NCBI RefSeq assembly: GCF_937881195.1
Contig: NZ_CALGFC010000065.1
Span: 1 to 64,000 of the forward strand
DNA length: 64,000 nt
Reading direction: 5' to 3'
From: an uncultured Methanobrevibacter sp.
GTDB lineage: Archaea > Methanobacteriota > Methanobacteria > Methanobacteriales > Methanobacteriaceae
The first letter of the stretch is position 1, and every line of letters begins with the position of its first letter. The position numbers and the translations under genes were made by a program. The notes beneath the pieces are model-generated. The model did no database searches, was not told the origin of the DNA, and saw only the letters and a list, made by a program, of their open reading frames with translations. Positions 29,141 to 37,819 of the stretch are shown one piece after another.

Positions 29141-29641
29141 TTATTTAAGGTCAGAAGATTCTTTATTGTCCATTTCTGGTTCTTGTAAATTTGCTCCACA
29201 TTTAGGGCAAAAATCTGAATCTTCGGGGATTTTTACTCCACAATTTGTGCAAAATTTTGTTTTTAAATCATTATTGAGAATTGAATCATCTTTAGGATTA
29301 TTATTATTATTATTATTATTACCATTAGCATTATTATTTATATTATTAATATTATTATCATTAGCATTATAATTTGTATTATTACTAGTATTATACTTAG
29401 CTACAGTAATTTGAACCGAATCAACATCCATAACTGCCCTAACTACCAATAAAATAATCCCAATGACAAGAAAAAATAACAAACCTAATGCTATCCCTAT
29501 TATCCAACCTGCAGTCCATCGTTTTTTTCTAACTAGTGCTTCTTGGTTATTCATAAAAACTAGTTCATAACCATTCATGACATATTTATCCACAGTGCTC
29601 TCCAATTCATTCTTATTATTTACAGTTATACCTCTCATCAT
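29141..29641 (-). CDS. single-pass membrane protein with zinc ribbon and Asn-rich linker
   Basis: The 166-residue protein has an N-terminal soluble region (about 1-45), one strong membrane helix (AGWIIGIALGLLFFLVIGII, near 44-68), a poly-asparagine linker of about 30 residues encoded by AAT/TTA triplet repeats, and a C-terminal zinc ribbon CTNCGVKIPEDSDFCPKCG. ATG 29,641 is preferred because GGAGGATA lies six bases upstream; the in-frame ATG at 29,656 overlaps that site. It is the last complete host gene before the integrated element. Function unknown. Confidence 0.72.
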   Translation of the reverse strand: MMRGITVNNKNELESTVDKYVMNGYELVFMNNQEALVRKKRWTAGWIIGIALGLLFFLVIGIILLVVRAVMDVDSVQITVAKYNTSNNTNYNANDNNINNINNNANGNNNNNNNNPKDDSILNNDLKTKFCTNCGVKIPEDSDFCPKCGANLQEPEMDNKESSDLK

Positions 29642-29796
29642 TTTTATATCCTCCATATTTAAGAAAATATATAATTCTAGGATTATATGAAAATAACAAT
29701 TTTAAAAAGTTTAATATACTAATATCGTAATTATTATAATATTATAATTATTATACAATTATAATTATTATACAATTTATATTTAGAGGATTATAA

Positions 29797-29888
29797 AAAT
29801 TATTCATTCATTTCTTTCAATCTTTGAATTTCTTCAGCATGATGTTTTAAGGTTAATCCGTTAGCTGGTTTAGCTACAGTAACATGAT
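29797..29888 (-). repeat. left attachment site (attL) carrying an orphan gene 3' end
   Basis: The 92 bases are identical to 51,269-51,360. Read on the minus strand they encode the last 28-29 residues of the target protein (HVTVAKPANGLTLKHHAEEI and so on) up to its stop codon, with no upstream coding sequence. Beyond 29,888 the similarity stops abruptly. This is the copy left next to the original host flank after integration. Confidence 0.9.
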
Positions 29889-30181
29889 ATTTCTTGCCGA
29901 ATTTCTTAATTAGTTACTTTCGTTCTTTCTTTCCTATTTTAAGTATTAAATTAATAATATTTAAACTTTTTGGCAACATTTAAAAATTTAATATATTTAA
30001 AATATTTAGGTCATAGCAAACAATGCGCATGAAAAAAATAAAACTTTAATGTTAAAAAGCAATAATGCTCTAAAAACAATCTTAGTAGTTAGAGTTTCCT
30101 GTAGCAATATTTTTGTATCACCTAACTCAAATCCTAAAAGTGATATAAAATATTAATTAAAAATTATTACTAAAAGTTGAA

Positions 30182-30754
30182 TCATGATTCATTCCAAATA
30201 TCTTCAGCTTTGGATTTAGCATCATCATTTTTTATTTTCACTATTTCAGAAATTAATTGGTTTAAATTAACACAGAATTCTTTATATTCTTGGTAATATT
30301 TTTTCATCATGTCACTACATCTTTCTTCACCAAAATAATGATAAGAAGTACCATAGTGAGACACATAACCATATTTTTCTCTTATTTCCTTTAGATTATT
30401 CAATGTATTTGTCAAAGCAGTGTTAATATCATAATTTCTGTGATTATTAGAATAATTTATAAATTTAGGAATATGTATAGAGTAAGTTTCTCTATATGAT
30501 TTTTCAAGTTCCTCTATAGACATTTTATGGGGCCAAAATTTTTCAATATCAAGATTATCTTTAATGATAATAGGCAGGTTATTCAATGCTTCTTTACATT
30601 CTAATTTTAAATTACTTATACCAGATTTACCATGTTTTTCAGTGATATTTGGATATGAAATAACAAAATGCTTTATTTCATTTTTGTAATAATCACTTAC
30701 ACTATTTGTAGTTGCTGATAAGAATTTATCTAATATTTGAGCCATTTTTTTCAC
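30182..30754 (-). CDS. uncharacterised helical protein, possibly frameshifted at its start
   Basis: I do not recognise this 190-residue, mostly helical, charged protein (for example KMSIEELEKSYRETYSIHI). It starts at GTG 30,754 or ATG 30,745 without a good ribosome-binding site. Another frame upstream, beginning at ATG 30,827, encodes an amphipathic stretch MDTIDKRLENLSDEVNLTCE that would flow into this protein if one base were gained or lost in the A7 run at about 30,747-30,753. The true protein may therefore begin at 30,827. It is the leftmost gene of the element, downstream of hamB. Confidence 0.55.
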   Translation of the reverse strand: MKKMAQILDKFLSATTNSVSDYYKNEIKHFVISYPNITEKHGKSGISNLKLECKEALNNLPIIIKDNLDIEKFWPHKMSIEELEKSYRETYSIHIPKFINYSNNHRNYDINTALTNTLNNLKEIREKYGYVSHYGTSYHYFGEERCSDMMKKYYQEYKEFCVNLNQLISEIVKIKNDDAKSKAEDIWNES

Positions 30755-31001
30755 AAGTTAAATTTACTTCATCACTTAAATTTTCTAATCTTTTATCTAT
30801 TGTGTCCATTAAAACACCATTATTCATTTTTTAATATATTTAAATATCACTAAAAATTTGAAATTAACATCAATTTTATTTATAGAGTTTTTGTTTATAT
30901 ATATTTCAAAAGATTATATGAAATAAGAATTATGTTTTCTTGAATAATGCAATACTAAAATCATAACTTATACTTTTTTCAATTAATAGCTTTTTAAACC
31001 A

Positions 31002-31175
31002 TCAAGATAATCTTAATTTCATCCATAGTTGTCCATTTGAATCTTTATATTTATAAATCATCTTTATTTATCCAGATACAAATTTATAACTCATAACTAA
31101 TGCTAATGTTCTTTTTTGTTGAAAATTTTCCTGAACAACCCATATTAAATCAGTAATTTTTATTTTTAAATTTAT
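31002..31175 (-). pseudogene. degenerate coding remnant
   Basis: One minus-strand frame reads KITDLIWVVQENFQQKRTLA...SYKFVSG, then a TAA, then IKMIYKYKDSNGQLWMKLRL and a stop. The composition is protein-like but there is no start and one internal stop, so this looks like the end of a decayed gene. I cannot assign a family. The rest of 30,828-31,351 shows nothing else. Confidence 0.35.
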
Positions 31176-31351
31176 TCATTCTTTAAATTCCTTTAAAAAC
31201 GCTTTATAAAAGTATTTTCCAGATTAAAATTTGTATTAAAGCTTTTAACCATTTTTAACATTAAAATTTTGTCATTTTATTTCAATGTCCCACACATTGT
31301 TAACCAATAAGGAATATCCACAAAATTACCACCTGATTAATATTTAATTAT

Positions 31352-34300
31352 TCAAGAATTAATAATAAATTTTTTAACAAAAATTTCTGTTTTGACTTTA
31401 AACTTTTCATTATAGGGCTTTTCCAATATGATAGCTCCAAAAGATATGTCATTTAAATCCATTTCAACTGAAACAAATTTTGCAATTTCTCTAGGAACAA
31501 AACCTAAATACTCACTATTGTATCTGAATTTTATACTATTAATATCATATTCATTGTCAAAATCTCTTTCAAGTTCTAATAAATCCCCTACTTCTATTTT
31601 TTCATAGGTTTCTTTAAATTCTTCATTAAAATATATGCCATTAATATCACAAATTATTTCCTCATTGAAATCCAAAGGCTGATTATCATAGTTAAATTTT
31701 TGTGATGTATCTAAAACATTTTGAATCTCATAATTAGTGAGATTTAGGCCTTTTAAATCATCTATGGTGATATTAGAAAACCATTTCAAAAATTTTTCAA
31801 TATTAAATTCTTTATTATAAAGACTTAATAATTTCAAGCAAGTTTCTCTATTATTTATTCCTAAATTTTTATATATACAAGCAATAGGGTTGTTGAGACC
31901 ATATTTAACATAAGAAGATAAGTTTTTAATGTTTGTTGGAAAAGTTCTAAATTGTTGATATATTTTTTCAGCCTTTTCATCAATATGATATGAAAGTATT
32001 AGCAAAAAAGATGTTATTCCCCATGGATACCTATAGCTAAGAAAATCATTAATGTATTTATGCATATTATCCTCGTTCTTAAATATTTCATTCCAAATAG
32101 ATTTTAAACTATCTATATCATCACCATTAACCCAATTTATTATGAATTCAAATAATTCGGCTATTTTTCCATCTTTAATGAAATTTTCATCTTTCATCTC
32201 ATCTATTTCTACAAATAATCTTGAGATAAACTTTAGTAATGTTTCATAGTCATCATTATTTAAAATATCCCCTATTTCATCAAAATAATCATTGATAAAT
32301 TTTGAAATTATTAAACAAGACTCTAAATGTAATCCTGTTTTTGAATAAATGTTTCTAAGGTTCTTGTCATCTAGCTCATAAAAATTTTTTCCAACTTTAG
32401 TTATAGATTTGTTAACAATATTTCGGTATTTATTAGGCAACTGTATATTAAACAAACTAAAACCCATTATTTCTTTTATAATTTCTTCAGTAGGCGTTTC
32501 AACTGATTCTTCCACTAAAATATTAAGTAAAGATGGTTCAACATGATTCTTTATTTCATTCTCAAAATCCAAAAAATATTCTGAAAGCCTTCCTTTAATA
32601 ATATATTCATATATTATTCTAAAAAATTGGCTTTTAACAGATTCTATATTGTTTTTATTTGTATATCTATCAATAATACCCTTATCATGGTCATTAAAAT
32701 TCAAAAAGATTATTTGACCTTCTGTTTCATGATTTGCTCTTCCAGCTCTTCCAGCTATATTCCAAAAATCACGAACATTTATTTTTTCACGAGTTTTCCT
32801 ATTAATATCTAGAGAATGAATAATTAAAGTTTTTATAGGGAAATTCAATCCTTGCCCAATAGTATTAGTTGCTATAAGCACTTCTAAATTTTTCATTCTA
32901 AAATCTTTTTCAATTGCATTTCTTAATGGTTCTGATAGTCTTCCATGATGCACACCTATCCCATATTTTAAACATTCCGTAATGGGGTGTGTTTCGCCAA
33001 GCCATGATTTTGCCATTTCTAAAGATGCAGAAGGTCTTTTTTCGAAATTTTTCTTGATAGTTTCTCCAACAGTGTATTTTTTATACTCAAATAATCTTAA
33101 AAATGAATTAGCCGTGCTTTTAGCTAAAGTAGTGGTTGGAACAAATATTAATATATTCCCTTCATCAACAAATTTATAAGCTAATTCTACACATGTGTCC
33201 ACTCGATGAAATTTTTTTTCTTTATAATTATAAAAAGGAAATTCTCTATTCCTAGTTCCTTTAGTTGGCTTAAAATAATATTTATATCTTCTTTTTTCAA
33301 TTATATTTTGTAAAAATAAGTTATGATTATCTTTATCAATATAATTTATCCTACCTTTCGTTTGACTTCTATTCCATTCGAAATAGCCTATTAATTTTCG
33401 TGTCGGCTCCCATTCTTTTCCAAAAATCTTTGGAGAAGACAATATATTTTGAGTTTCATTAGAAAACCATTCCGAAAATTCTTTGGAATCATCATCACTC
33501 ATTACTGCAGAAATAAACAAAAATCTAGTCTCTAACATATTTTTTCTAAGCTTAATTTTTAATTTGGTAATTAATAATTCAAATAATGATGACCTTAAAC
33601 CATCATTCCCTATTATATGACCCTCATCTATGACTACTAATGAAATATCTTTGAAAAATTCTGGTCTTATTCTATATAGTAAATCAATTTTCTCAGGAGT
33701 AGCTATTAATATATCTGCGTTTTTCATCCATTGAAATTCATATTCATCTATTTCATAATCTCCTGATGATTTTGATACATTGAACCCTAATTTATTCAAA
33801 TTGTTTGAAAAATTTTCATATACTTCAAAAGCTAATGATTTAAAAGGAGCAATATAAATACATTTAGTATCAGGATTATTTATTAATGAGTTTATTATCA
33901 TGGTTTCTGCAACAAAAGTTTTTCCAGCGCTTGTTGGCATTTGAAGAATATAACTATCCTCATCTAAAAGTATTCCTGTATTAATAGCTTTTAATTGAGA
34001 TTGCCAAAATTCAAATCGAGATATTCTCTCTTGAATTGGTTTCAAACCATTTTTTCCATAAATATCCATTGTTAAAAGCTTTATATATTTATTCCATATG
34101 ATATTATTAGTATCAACATATTTATTTAACACATCCCATATATTTCTTTGTTGGAATAAAGAAAGCCTAACATCAAATAAGTTCAATAAATGAGATAATG
34201 TAACATTACCAGAATAAAGAATATTTTCATAGCTTCTACTAATATATTCTTTATAATTATTTTCTTCACCTTTTAAAATAAACTTAGACAAATAGTCTAT

Positions 34301-34885
34301 TGACTTCAAAAAATCTTCGAAAAAATAATAGTAATTGATATTTTTAGTTTCATATATATGTTCTATTTTACCTTTTTCAGCATTTAACAGGAATATTTTT
34401 TTCTGTAAAAATAATTGTATAGTTTTTAACACTTTATTTTCATATATTCCAATTATATCTTCTTCATCATTTTCAAAAGAATAGTAATTCTCTAAATCAC
34501 TACCTAATTCATTATATTTATCTATCAAACATTTAGCATTTGCCTGATAACCTGCTATATCATAGCATAAACTAGCCAATATTAATAAATACCCTTTTTC
34601 ATACTTTTTACTAGTATAATACAAATTTTCATAAATCTCAGCAGCAGTTTTCACTGATTGAATCCCTATTTCATCTTTAAAATTATTTTTCAGTAAAAAA
34701 GAGCCTTTTGAAGATAAAAATAGAGCATGTCTCCAAAGATATGATTCACTATATTTCGAATTGAATTCAACATTAATTCTTTTAGCAACTAATTGATTAA
34801 TAAAATTAAAAAGTTTAGTATCTTCAAGCAGTATTTTTTCAAGTTGATTTCTTTTATTATTTAAATAATTTTCTTTATTTATCAT
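31352..34885 (-). CDS. hamB: HamB-like superfamily 2 helicase with C-terminal HIRAN domain
   Basis: The 1177-residue protein is the helicase half of a Hachiman-type antiviral pair. An N-terminal helical region (1-290) is followed by a Q-like motif FWQSQLKAI, Walker A MPTSAGKT (316-323), APFKSLA, TPEK, the DEGH box (420-423), SAV motif III, ATNTIGQGLNFP, and motif VI NIAGRAGRA, a Ski2-like arrangement. Near residues 1080-1165, GDLLELERDFDNEYDINSIK and YLGFVPREIAKFV match a HIRAN domain, which binds DNA ends. ATG 34,885 overlaps the hamA stop by 11 bases, indicating translational coupling. Assignment as Hachiman rests on the pairing with a HamA-like nuclease. Confidence 0.8.
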   Translation of the reverse strand: MINKENYLNNKRNQLEKILLEDTKLFNFINQLVAKRINVEFNSKYSESYLWRHALFLSSKGSFLLKNNFKDEIGIQSVKTAAEIYENLYYTSKKYEKGYLLILASLCYDIAGYQANAKCLIDKYNELGSDLENYYSFENDEEDIIGIYENKVLKTIQLFLQKKIFLLNAEKGKIEHIYETKNINYYYFFEDFLKSIDYLSKFILKGEENNYKEYISRSYENILYSGNVTLSHLLNLFDVRLSLFQQRNIWDVLNKYVDTNNIIWNKYIKLLTMDIYGKNGLKPIQERISRFEFWQSQLKAINTGILLDEDSYILQMPTSAGKTFVAETMIINSLINNPDTKCIYIAPFKSLAFEVYENFSNNLNKLGFNVSKSSGDYEIDEYEFQWMKNADILIATPEKIDLLYRIRPEFFKDISLVVIDEGHIIGNDGLRSSLFELLITKLKIKLRKNMLETRFLFISAVMSDDDSKEFSEWFSNETQNILSSPKIFGKEWEPTRKLIGYFEWNRSQTKGRINYIDKDNHNLFLQNIIEKRRYKYYFKPTKGTRNREFPFYNYKEKKFHRVDTCVELAYKFVDEGNILIFVPTTTLAKSTANSFLRLFEYKKYTVGETIKKNFEKRPSASLEMAKSWLGETHPITECLKYGIGVHHGRLSEPLRNAIEKDFRMKNLEVLIATNTIGQGLNFPIKTLIIHSLDINRKTREKINVRDFWNIAGRAGRANHETEGQIIFLNFNDHDKGIIDRYTNKNNIESVKSQFFRIIYEYIIKGRLSEYFLDFENEIKNHVEPSLLNILVEESVETPTEEIIKEIMGFSLFNIQLPNKYRNIVNKSITKVGKNFYELDDKNLRNIYSKTGLHLESCLIISKFINDYFDEIGDILNNDDYETLLKFISRLFVEIDEMKDENFIKDGKIAELFEFIINWVNGDDIDSLKSIWNEIFKNEDNMHKYINDFLSYRYPWGITSFLLILSYHIDEKAEKIYQQFRTFPTNIKNLSSYVKYGLNNPIACIYKNLGINNRETCLKLLSLYNKEFNIEKFLKWFSNITIDDLKGLNLTNYEIQNVLDTSQKFNYDNQPLDFNEEIICDINGIYFNEEFKETYEKIEVGDLLELERDFDNEYDINSIKFRYNSEYLGFVPREIAKFVSVEMDLNDISFGAIILEKPYNEKFKVKTEIFVKKFIINS

Positions 34886-35669
34886 AAACAAAATCCTCTG
34901 CAACATTCCCAACTTGATTATAAGTATTCTCAAATAAATCTTTCATAGAGTCTATTAATAATAAATTTAAGTTTAAATTAGGAAGATTTATATCCTCTTC
35001 ATCCAAAGCATCCAATATATCTGGTTTATACACATTCTTTTCAATAACTATAAAAATCTCAAAATCTTTATTATATGATTTAGGGTCAAGCAATGCATTA
35101 TCAAATAATTCCATGAGTTCATAATTATTTTCTCTTTCTAAGCAATTTGATACAAAATTAACAATATCTGGATTTTCTTTATTATTTTTAACAACTCCTT
35201 CATAAGCTTCAACCCCTACTTTTTTCTTGTAAGTCCTTCTTGATTTAACTTCTGTAAAAATTAATGTTGGCTTTTCACCTTCAATTTTACATGAAACAAT
35301 ATCTGCTTCTCCCCTCATTGCCATGTTATTTTTATCTCGAAATCTTAATTTATAAATTGGCAAAATATGACTTTTTATTTTTTCTAATATATCTGCTGAA
35401 ACTATTTCTGCCCATGTAGATTGTTTAAGGTTAGCTCCTTCTGGAGGCAGGTATTTTTCATAAATATGTTCTTTCAACATTGATGAATCTTGATTTCCAT
35501 ATATTCTTTTCATCTTATTTGGATATCCCAAATGTATAAACATTTGTTCTGCAAGATATTTTTCTAAATTTTCATCTCTTTTATTTTCATCTTCGGTTAA
35601 ATCATAAATGTTAAATTTTTTATATTTTGATTTAACTCTTTTTGTTTCACTAAGCCAATCCCCTATCAT
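34875..35669 (-). CDS. hamA: HamA-like nuclease (DUF1837 type) of a Hachiman-type system
   Basis: The 264-residue protein shows the PD-(D/E)xK order of HamA: Glu88 in WAEIVSADILE, then LPIYKLRFRDKNNMAMRGEA with D123, then the strand ending FTEVKSRR (E140, K142). HamA is the effector nuclease that HamB holds in check until damaged or foreign DNA is sensed. The gene starts at ATG 35,669, about 30 bases after a TATA-like TTTATATC and without a ribosome-binding site, so the operon mRNA may be leaderless. The family match is by pattern only; an alternative is another restriction-like nuclease. Confidence 0.7.
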   Translation of the reverse strand: MIGDWLSETKRVKSKYKKFNIYDLTEDENKRDENLEKYLAEQMFIHLGYPNKMKRIYGNQDSSMLKEHIYEKYLPPEGANLKQSTWAEIVSADILEKIKSHILPIYKLRFRDKNNMAMRGEADIVSCKIEGEKPTLIFTEVKSRRTYKKKVGVEAYEGVVKNNKENPDIVNFVSNCLERENNYELMELFDNALLDPKSYNKDFEIFIVIEKNVYKPDILDALDEEDINLPNLNLNLLLIDSMKDLFENTYNQVGNVAEDFVYDK

Positions 35670-36452
35670 TATTATTAAATTTTTTTAAAATGATATAAAC
35701 ATTTTTCCATATAAATCTCATTTGTTTGAAGAATAAATTTTTAAAGTATAAAAACAATTGATGTGGTTTTAGAACATTTTACAAAAATATAATTTACAAA
35801 TGTTTCTTTATTATAAAATAATTCACTCCATATATAAAAAGAGTAAAAAATTCATGAAAAAGTATCATACAATAAAGTCATTTGAAAAATAAACCAAAAA
35901 TTAAAAAAATACTTTTCATAAACACTCCGGGATAAATAATAATTATTATATATTAAAAATATTTTAATACTAAAAAATGTTTGATAAAAAACTAGTGTAA
36001 ATAATGAATTAATATGAAAATATTTTATATAAATGTTACAGAAGTCTGATAATTTCCTAAGTATTTTAACATAACGATTTAATAATTAGCAATGTCTATT
36101 AGGGTATTAAAAAATCTGCATATTTGTAAACTAATGTGGTGAAAAATAATAATGTATTTTAGAAGAATGAATCCGATTGTGAAAATGTATAAAATATAAA
36201 AAGAAATTAAAATGGAAAGAGTTTACCCTCCAACCTTTTCAACGCTCATTTTATTCTCATCTTTCTTAGCTGCTTTATTTCTTAAAATCATGATTGATTA
36301 GCTCATTAATTTTCATGAAACAAAAGACAATTAGAAACAAAGAAAATTTCTAATAATGCCTATGGAACAGAGCTAAAGTAGTATATTATTCACTTTTCCA
36401 ATGTTTGTTTCTTTTGAAGGGCCTTATTTTATTTATTCCATATCTTTCTTAA
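35670..36452. other. intergenic region with possible small-gene remnants
   Basis: The stretch of 783 bases holds the hamA promoter at its left end. Around 36,226-36,320 the minus strand has two overlapping short frames: one reads MKINELINHDFKK and the next, in another phase, runs LRNKAAKKDENKMSVEKVGG before a stop. They could be one small gene broken by a frameshift, but the evidence is weak. Nothing else is seen. Confidence 0.4.
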
Positions 36453-36998
36453 TTATTTAATCTTTTTTAAGTCAACCATTTCTTCAATTTTTTCGTTTGT
36501 GTATATACATAATGCTTTTATGTCAGCATAATAATCTTCAGAACACCAGTACTCAGTACCTACTTTATCATTAATTTTATTAATTTTATATCTTATTTTT
36601 GTAGGCAAATAATGTAAATAAAATGGCCGTTTTTCTTTAAACCATACCGTATTTTTAGAAGTTGAAGAAATTCCTCCTAATAAATCCGATTGTTTTGTCG
36701 ATAAAAGTTCAGATAATAGATTTTTAAGACTTATCAATGCTTTTAGTTTATTTTCAGAGTTAAACTGAAACTTTAATTGATTATTGCTGTTCTCTATTTG
36801 TAACAATAAATTATCTTTATTAGACATAGATGTGTAAATAACTCCCCATAATGCCATTAATCCCACAAGCAATGAAATTATATTATTAAAATCAAATTTT
36901 TCATCATTTATAGAAAAACATATATTCAAAATTATAAAAAGAATAATGACGACAGAATATATCAATAATACATACCATTTTTTAAGCCACTTTTTCAA
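36453..36998 (-). CDS. two-helix membrane protein of unknown function
   Basis: A 181-residue protein with two N-terminal membrane helices (about 8-28, LLIYSVVIILFIILNICF, and 40-58, IISLLVGLMALWGVIYTS) and a cytoplasmic helical/charged region of about 120 residues. I know no family. TTG 36,998 is the start, placed after AGGTGATAA. It lies 32 bases downstream of the recombinase gene stop-to-start on the same strand, so the two may be cotranscribed. Its position between the recombinase and hamAB suggests element accessory function only. Confidence 0.6.
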   Translation of the reverse strand: MKKWLKKWYVLLIYSVVIILFIILNICFSINDEKFDFNNIISLLVGLMALWGVIYTSMSNKDNLLLQIENSNNQLKFQFNSENKLKALISLKNLLSELLSTKQSDLLGGISSTSKNTVWFKEKRPFYLHYLPTKIRYKINKINDKVGTEYWCSEDYYADIKALCIYTNEKIEEMVDLKKIK

Positions 36999-37030
36999 AT
37001 TATCACCTATTTAGTTAAATTTTGATTAAT

Positions 37031-37600
37031 TTAATTCATATCTTCTATTAACATCTTATTTACTTCTATCTCTTTAATTTGCAAGTAATCAATTGTTTGG
37101 TCAAGAGAATTATGTGCATAAAGACTTTGAATAATTTCTAAATCATTACCTGCTAAATATAAATGTTGACCCCTAAGCCTTCTAAAATCATGTGTGTTTA
37201 ATGTAATATTTTTGTTTGTTTGTTTTTTTATTATTTTATTACTATTTCTTTCTAGATAGGTTCGCATATTTCTTTTAAACCCATCAATTTTATTTTCATT
37301 ATCTATAAAAATGTAATCGTTTTCTGTTTTATTATTATCTTCAATTATTTTCTTTAATTCATTAGATATATCTTCTGGTATTGTTAAGTTTAATATTGTA
37401 TCCTGTTTTTTCTTAGCTAAATCAAACTTTATTTCCCTTTTATCAAAATCAACATTATTAACTTTTAATATAGCTATTTCTTGGCTTCTTCTACCATAAA
37501 AATATTGTAATTTGTAAAATAGATATTTGTTAAAGTGTTTAGGGTCTTCTTTTACTTTATGTAGAAATAATGATACTTCTTCTTTGTTTAAATTTATCAT
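37031..37600 (-). CDS. tyrosine recombinase, catalytic domain only
   Basis: This 189-residue protein contains the full tyrosine-recombinase active site with no N-terminal arm-binding or core-binding domain: Arg38 in GRRSQE, a Lys in the KKKQDT hairpin, His137-x2-Arg140 in THDFRRLRG, His163 and Tyr172. Such short enzymes act as resolvases, inversion enzymes or plasmid dimer resolution proteins in archaea, or are relics. It is unlike the 400-residue integrase near attR. ATG 37,600 follows AAAAGGAGGAAC. Confidence 0.82.
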   Translation of the reverse strand: MINLNKEEVSLFLHKVKEDPKHFNKYLFYKLQYFYGRRSQEIAILKVNNVDFDKREIKFDLAKKKQDTILNLTIPEDISNELKKIIEDNNKTENDYIFIDNENKIDGFKRNMRTYLERNSNKIIKKQTNKNITLNTHDFRRLRGQHLYLAGNDLEIIQSLYAHNSLDQTIDYLQIKEIEVNKMLIEDMN

Positions 37601-37652
37601 AATTTTTGTTCCTCCTTTTAAATAATACTTTCCAAAAATCTATATTAATATT

Positions 37653-37770
37653 GTTCCTTATAATATATAAATATTTTTATTTAGGAATATAAAATCTGAT
37701 ATATATGTAAAATTAGTGAAAAATATTGAAAATTAGGAAAATTTTGTTCCGAAAAGGAGTATTTTAGGAA
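37653..37770. promoter_or_regulatory. GTTCC/GGAAC inverted repeats between divergent genes
   Basis: GTTCC at 37,653 and GGAAT at 37,684 flank the TATA-like TATAATATATAAATAT, and a second pair, GTTCC 37,745-37,749 and GGAAC 37,766-37,770, lies 50-75 bases before the HNH gene. The arrangement looks like operators for the recombinase and HNH promoters. Confidence 0.4.
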
Positions 37771-37819
37771 CACTTTCACAGAAAAATCATCAAAAATAAA
37801 TTTCGAAAAAGATAAAAAA

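Noticed and set aside
29797..29888. Insertion-sequence end or a recombination duplication
   Set aside because: There is no transposase or terminal inverted repeat; the exact gene-end overlap and neighbouring integrase fit an att site better.
31352..35669. Type I or III restriction-modification pair
   Set aside because: No methyltransferase or specificity gene is near, and the helicase has Ski2-like and HIRAN features rather than HsdR/Res ones.
36226..36320. A real small gene in the gap upstream of hamA
   Set aside because: Two short overlapping frames in different phases without ribosome-binding sites are too weak to call; they are mentioned only as a possible remnant.
37653..37770. NrpR nitrogen operator
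   Set aside because: Known NrpR sites have GGAA-N6-TTCC, whereas here the arms are in the opposite order and farther apart.
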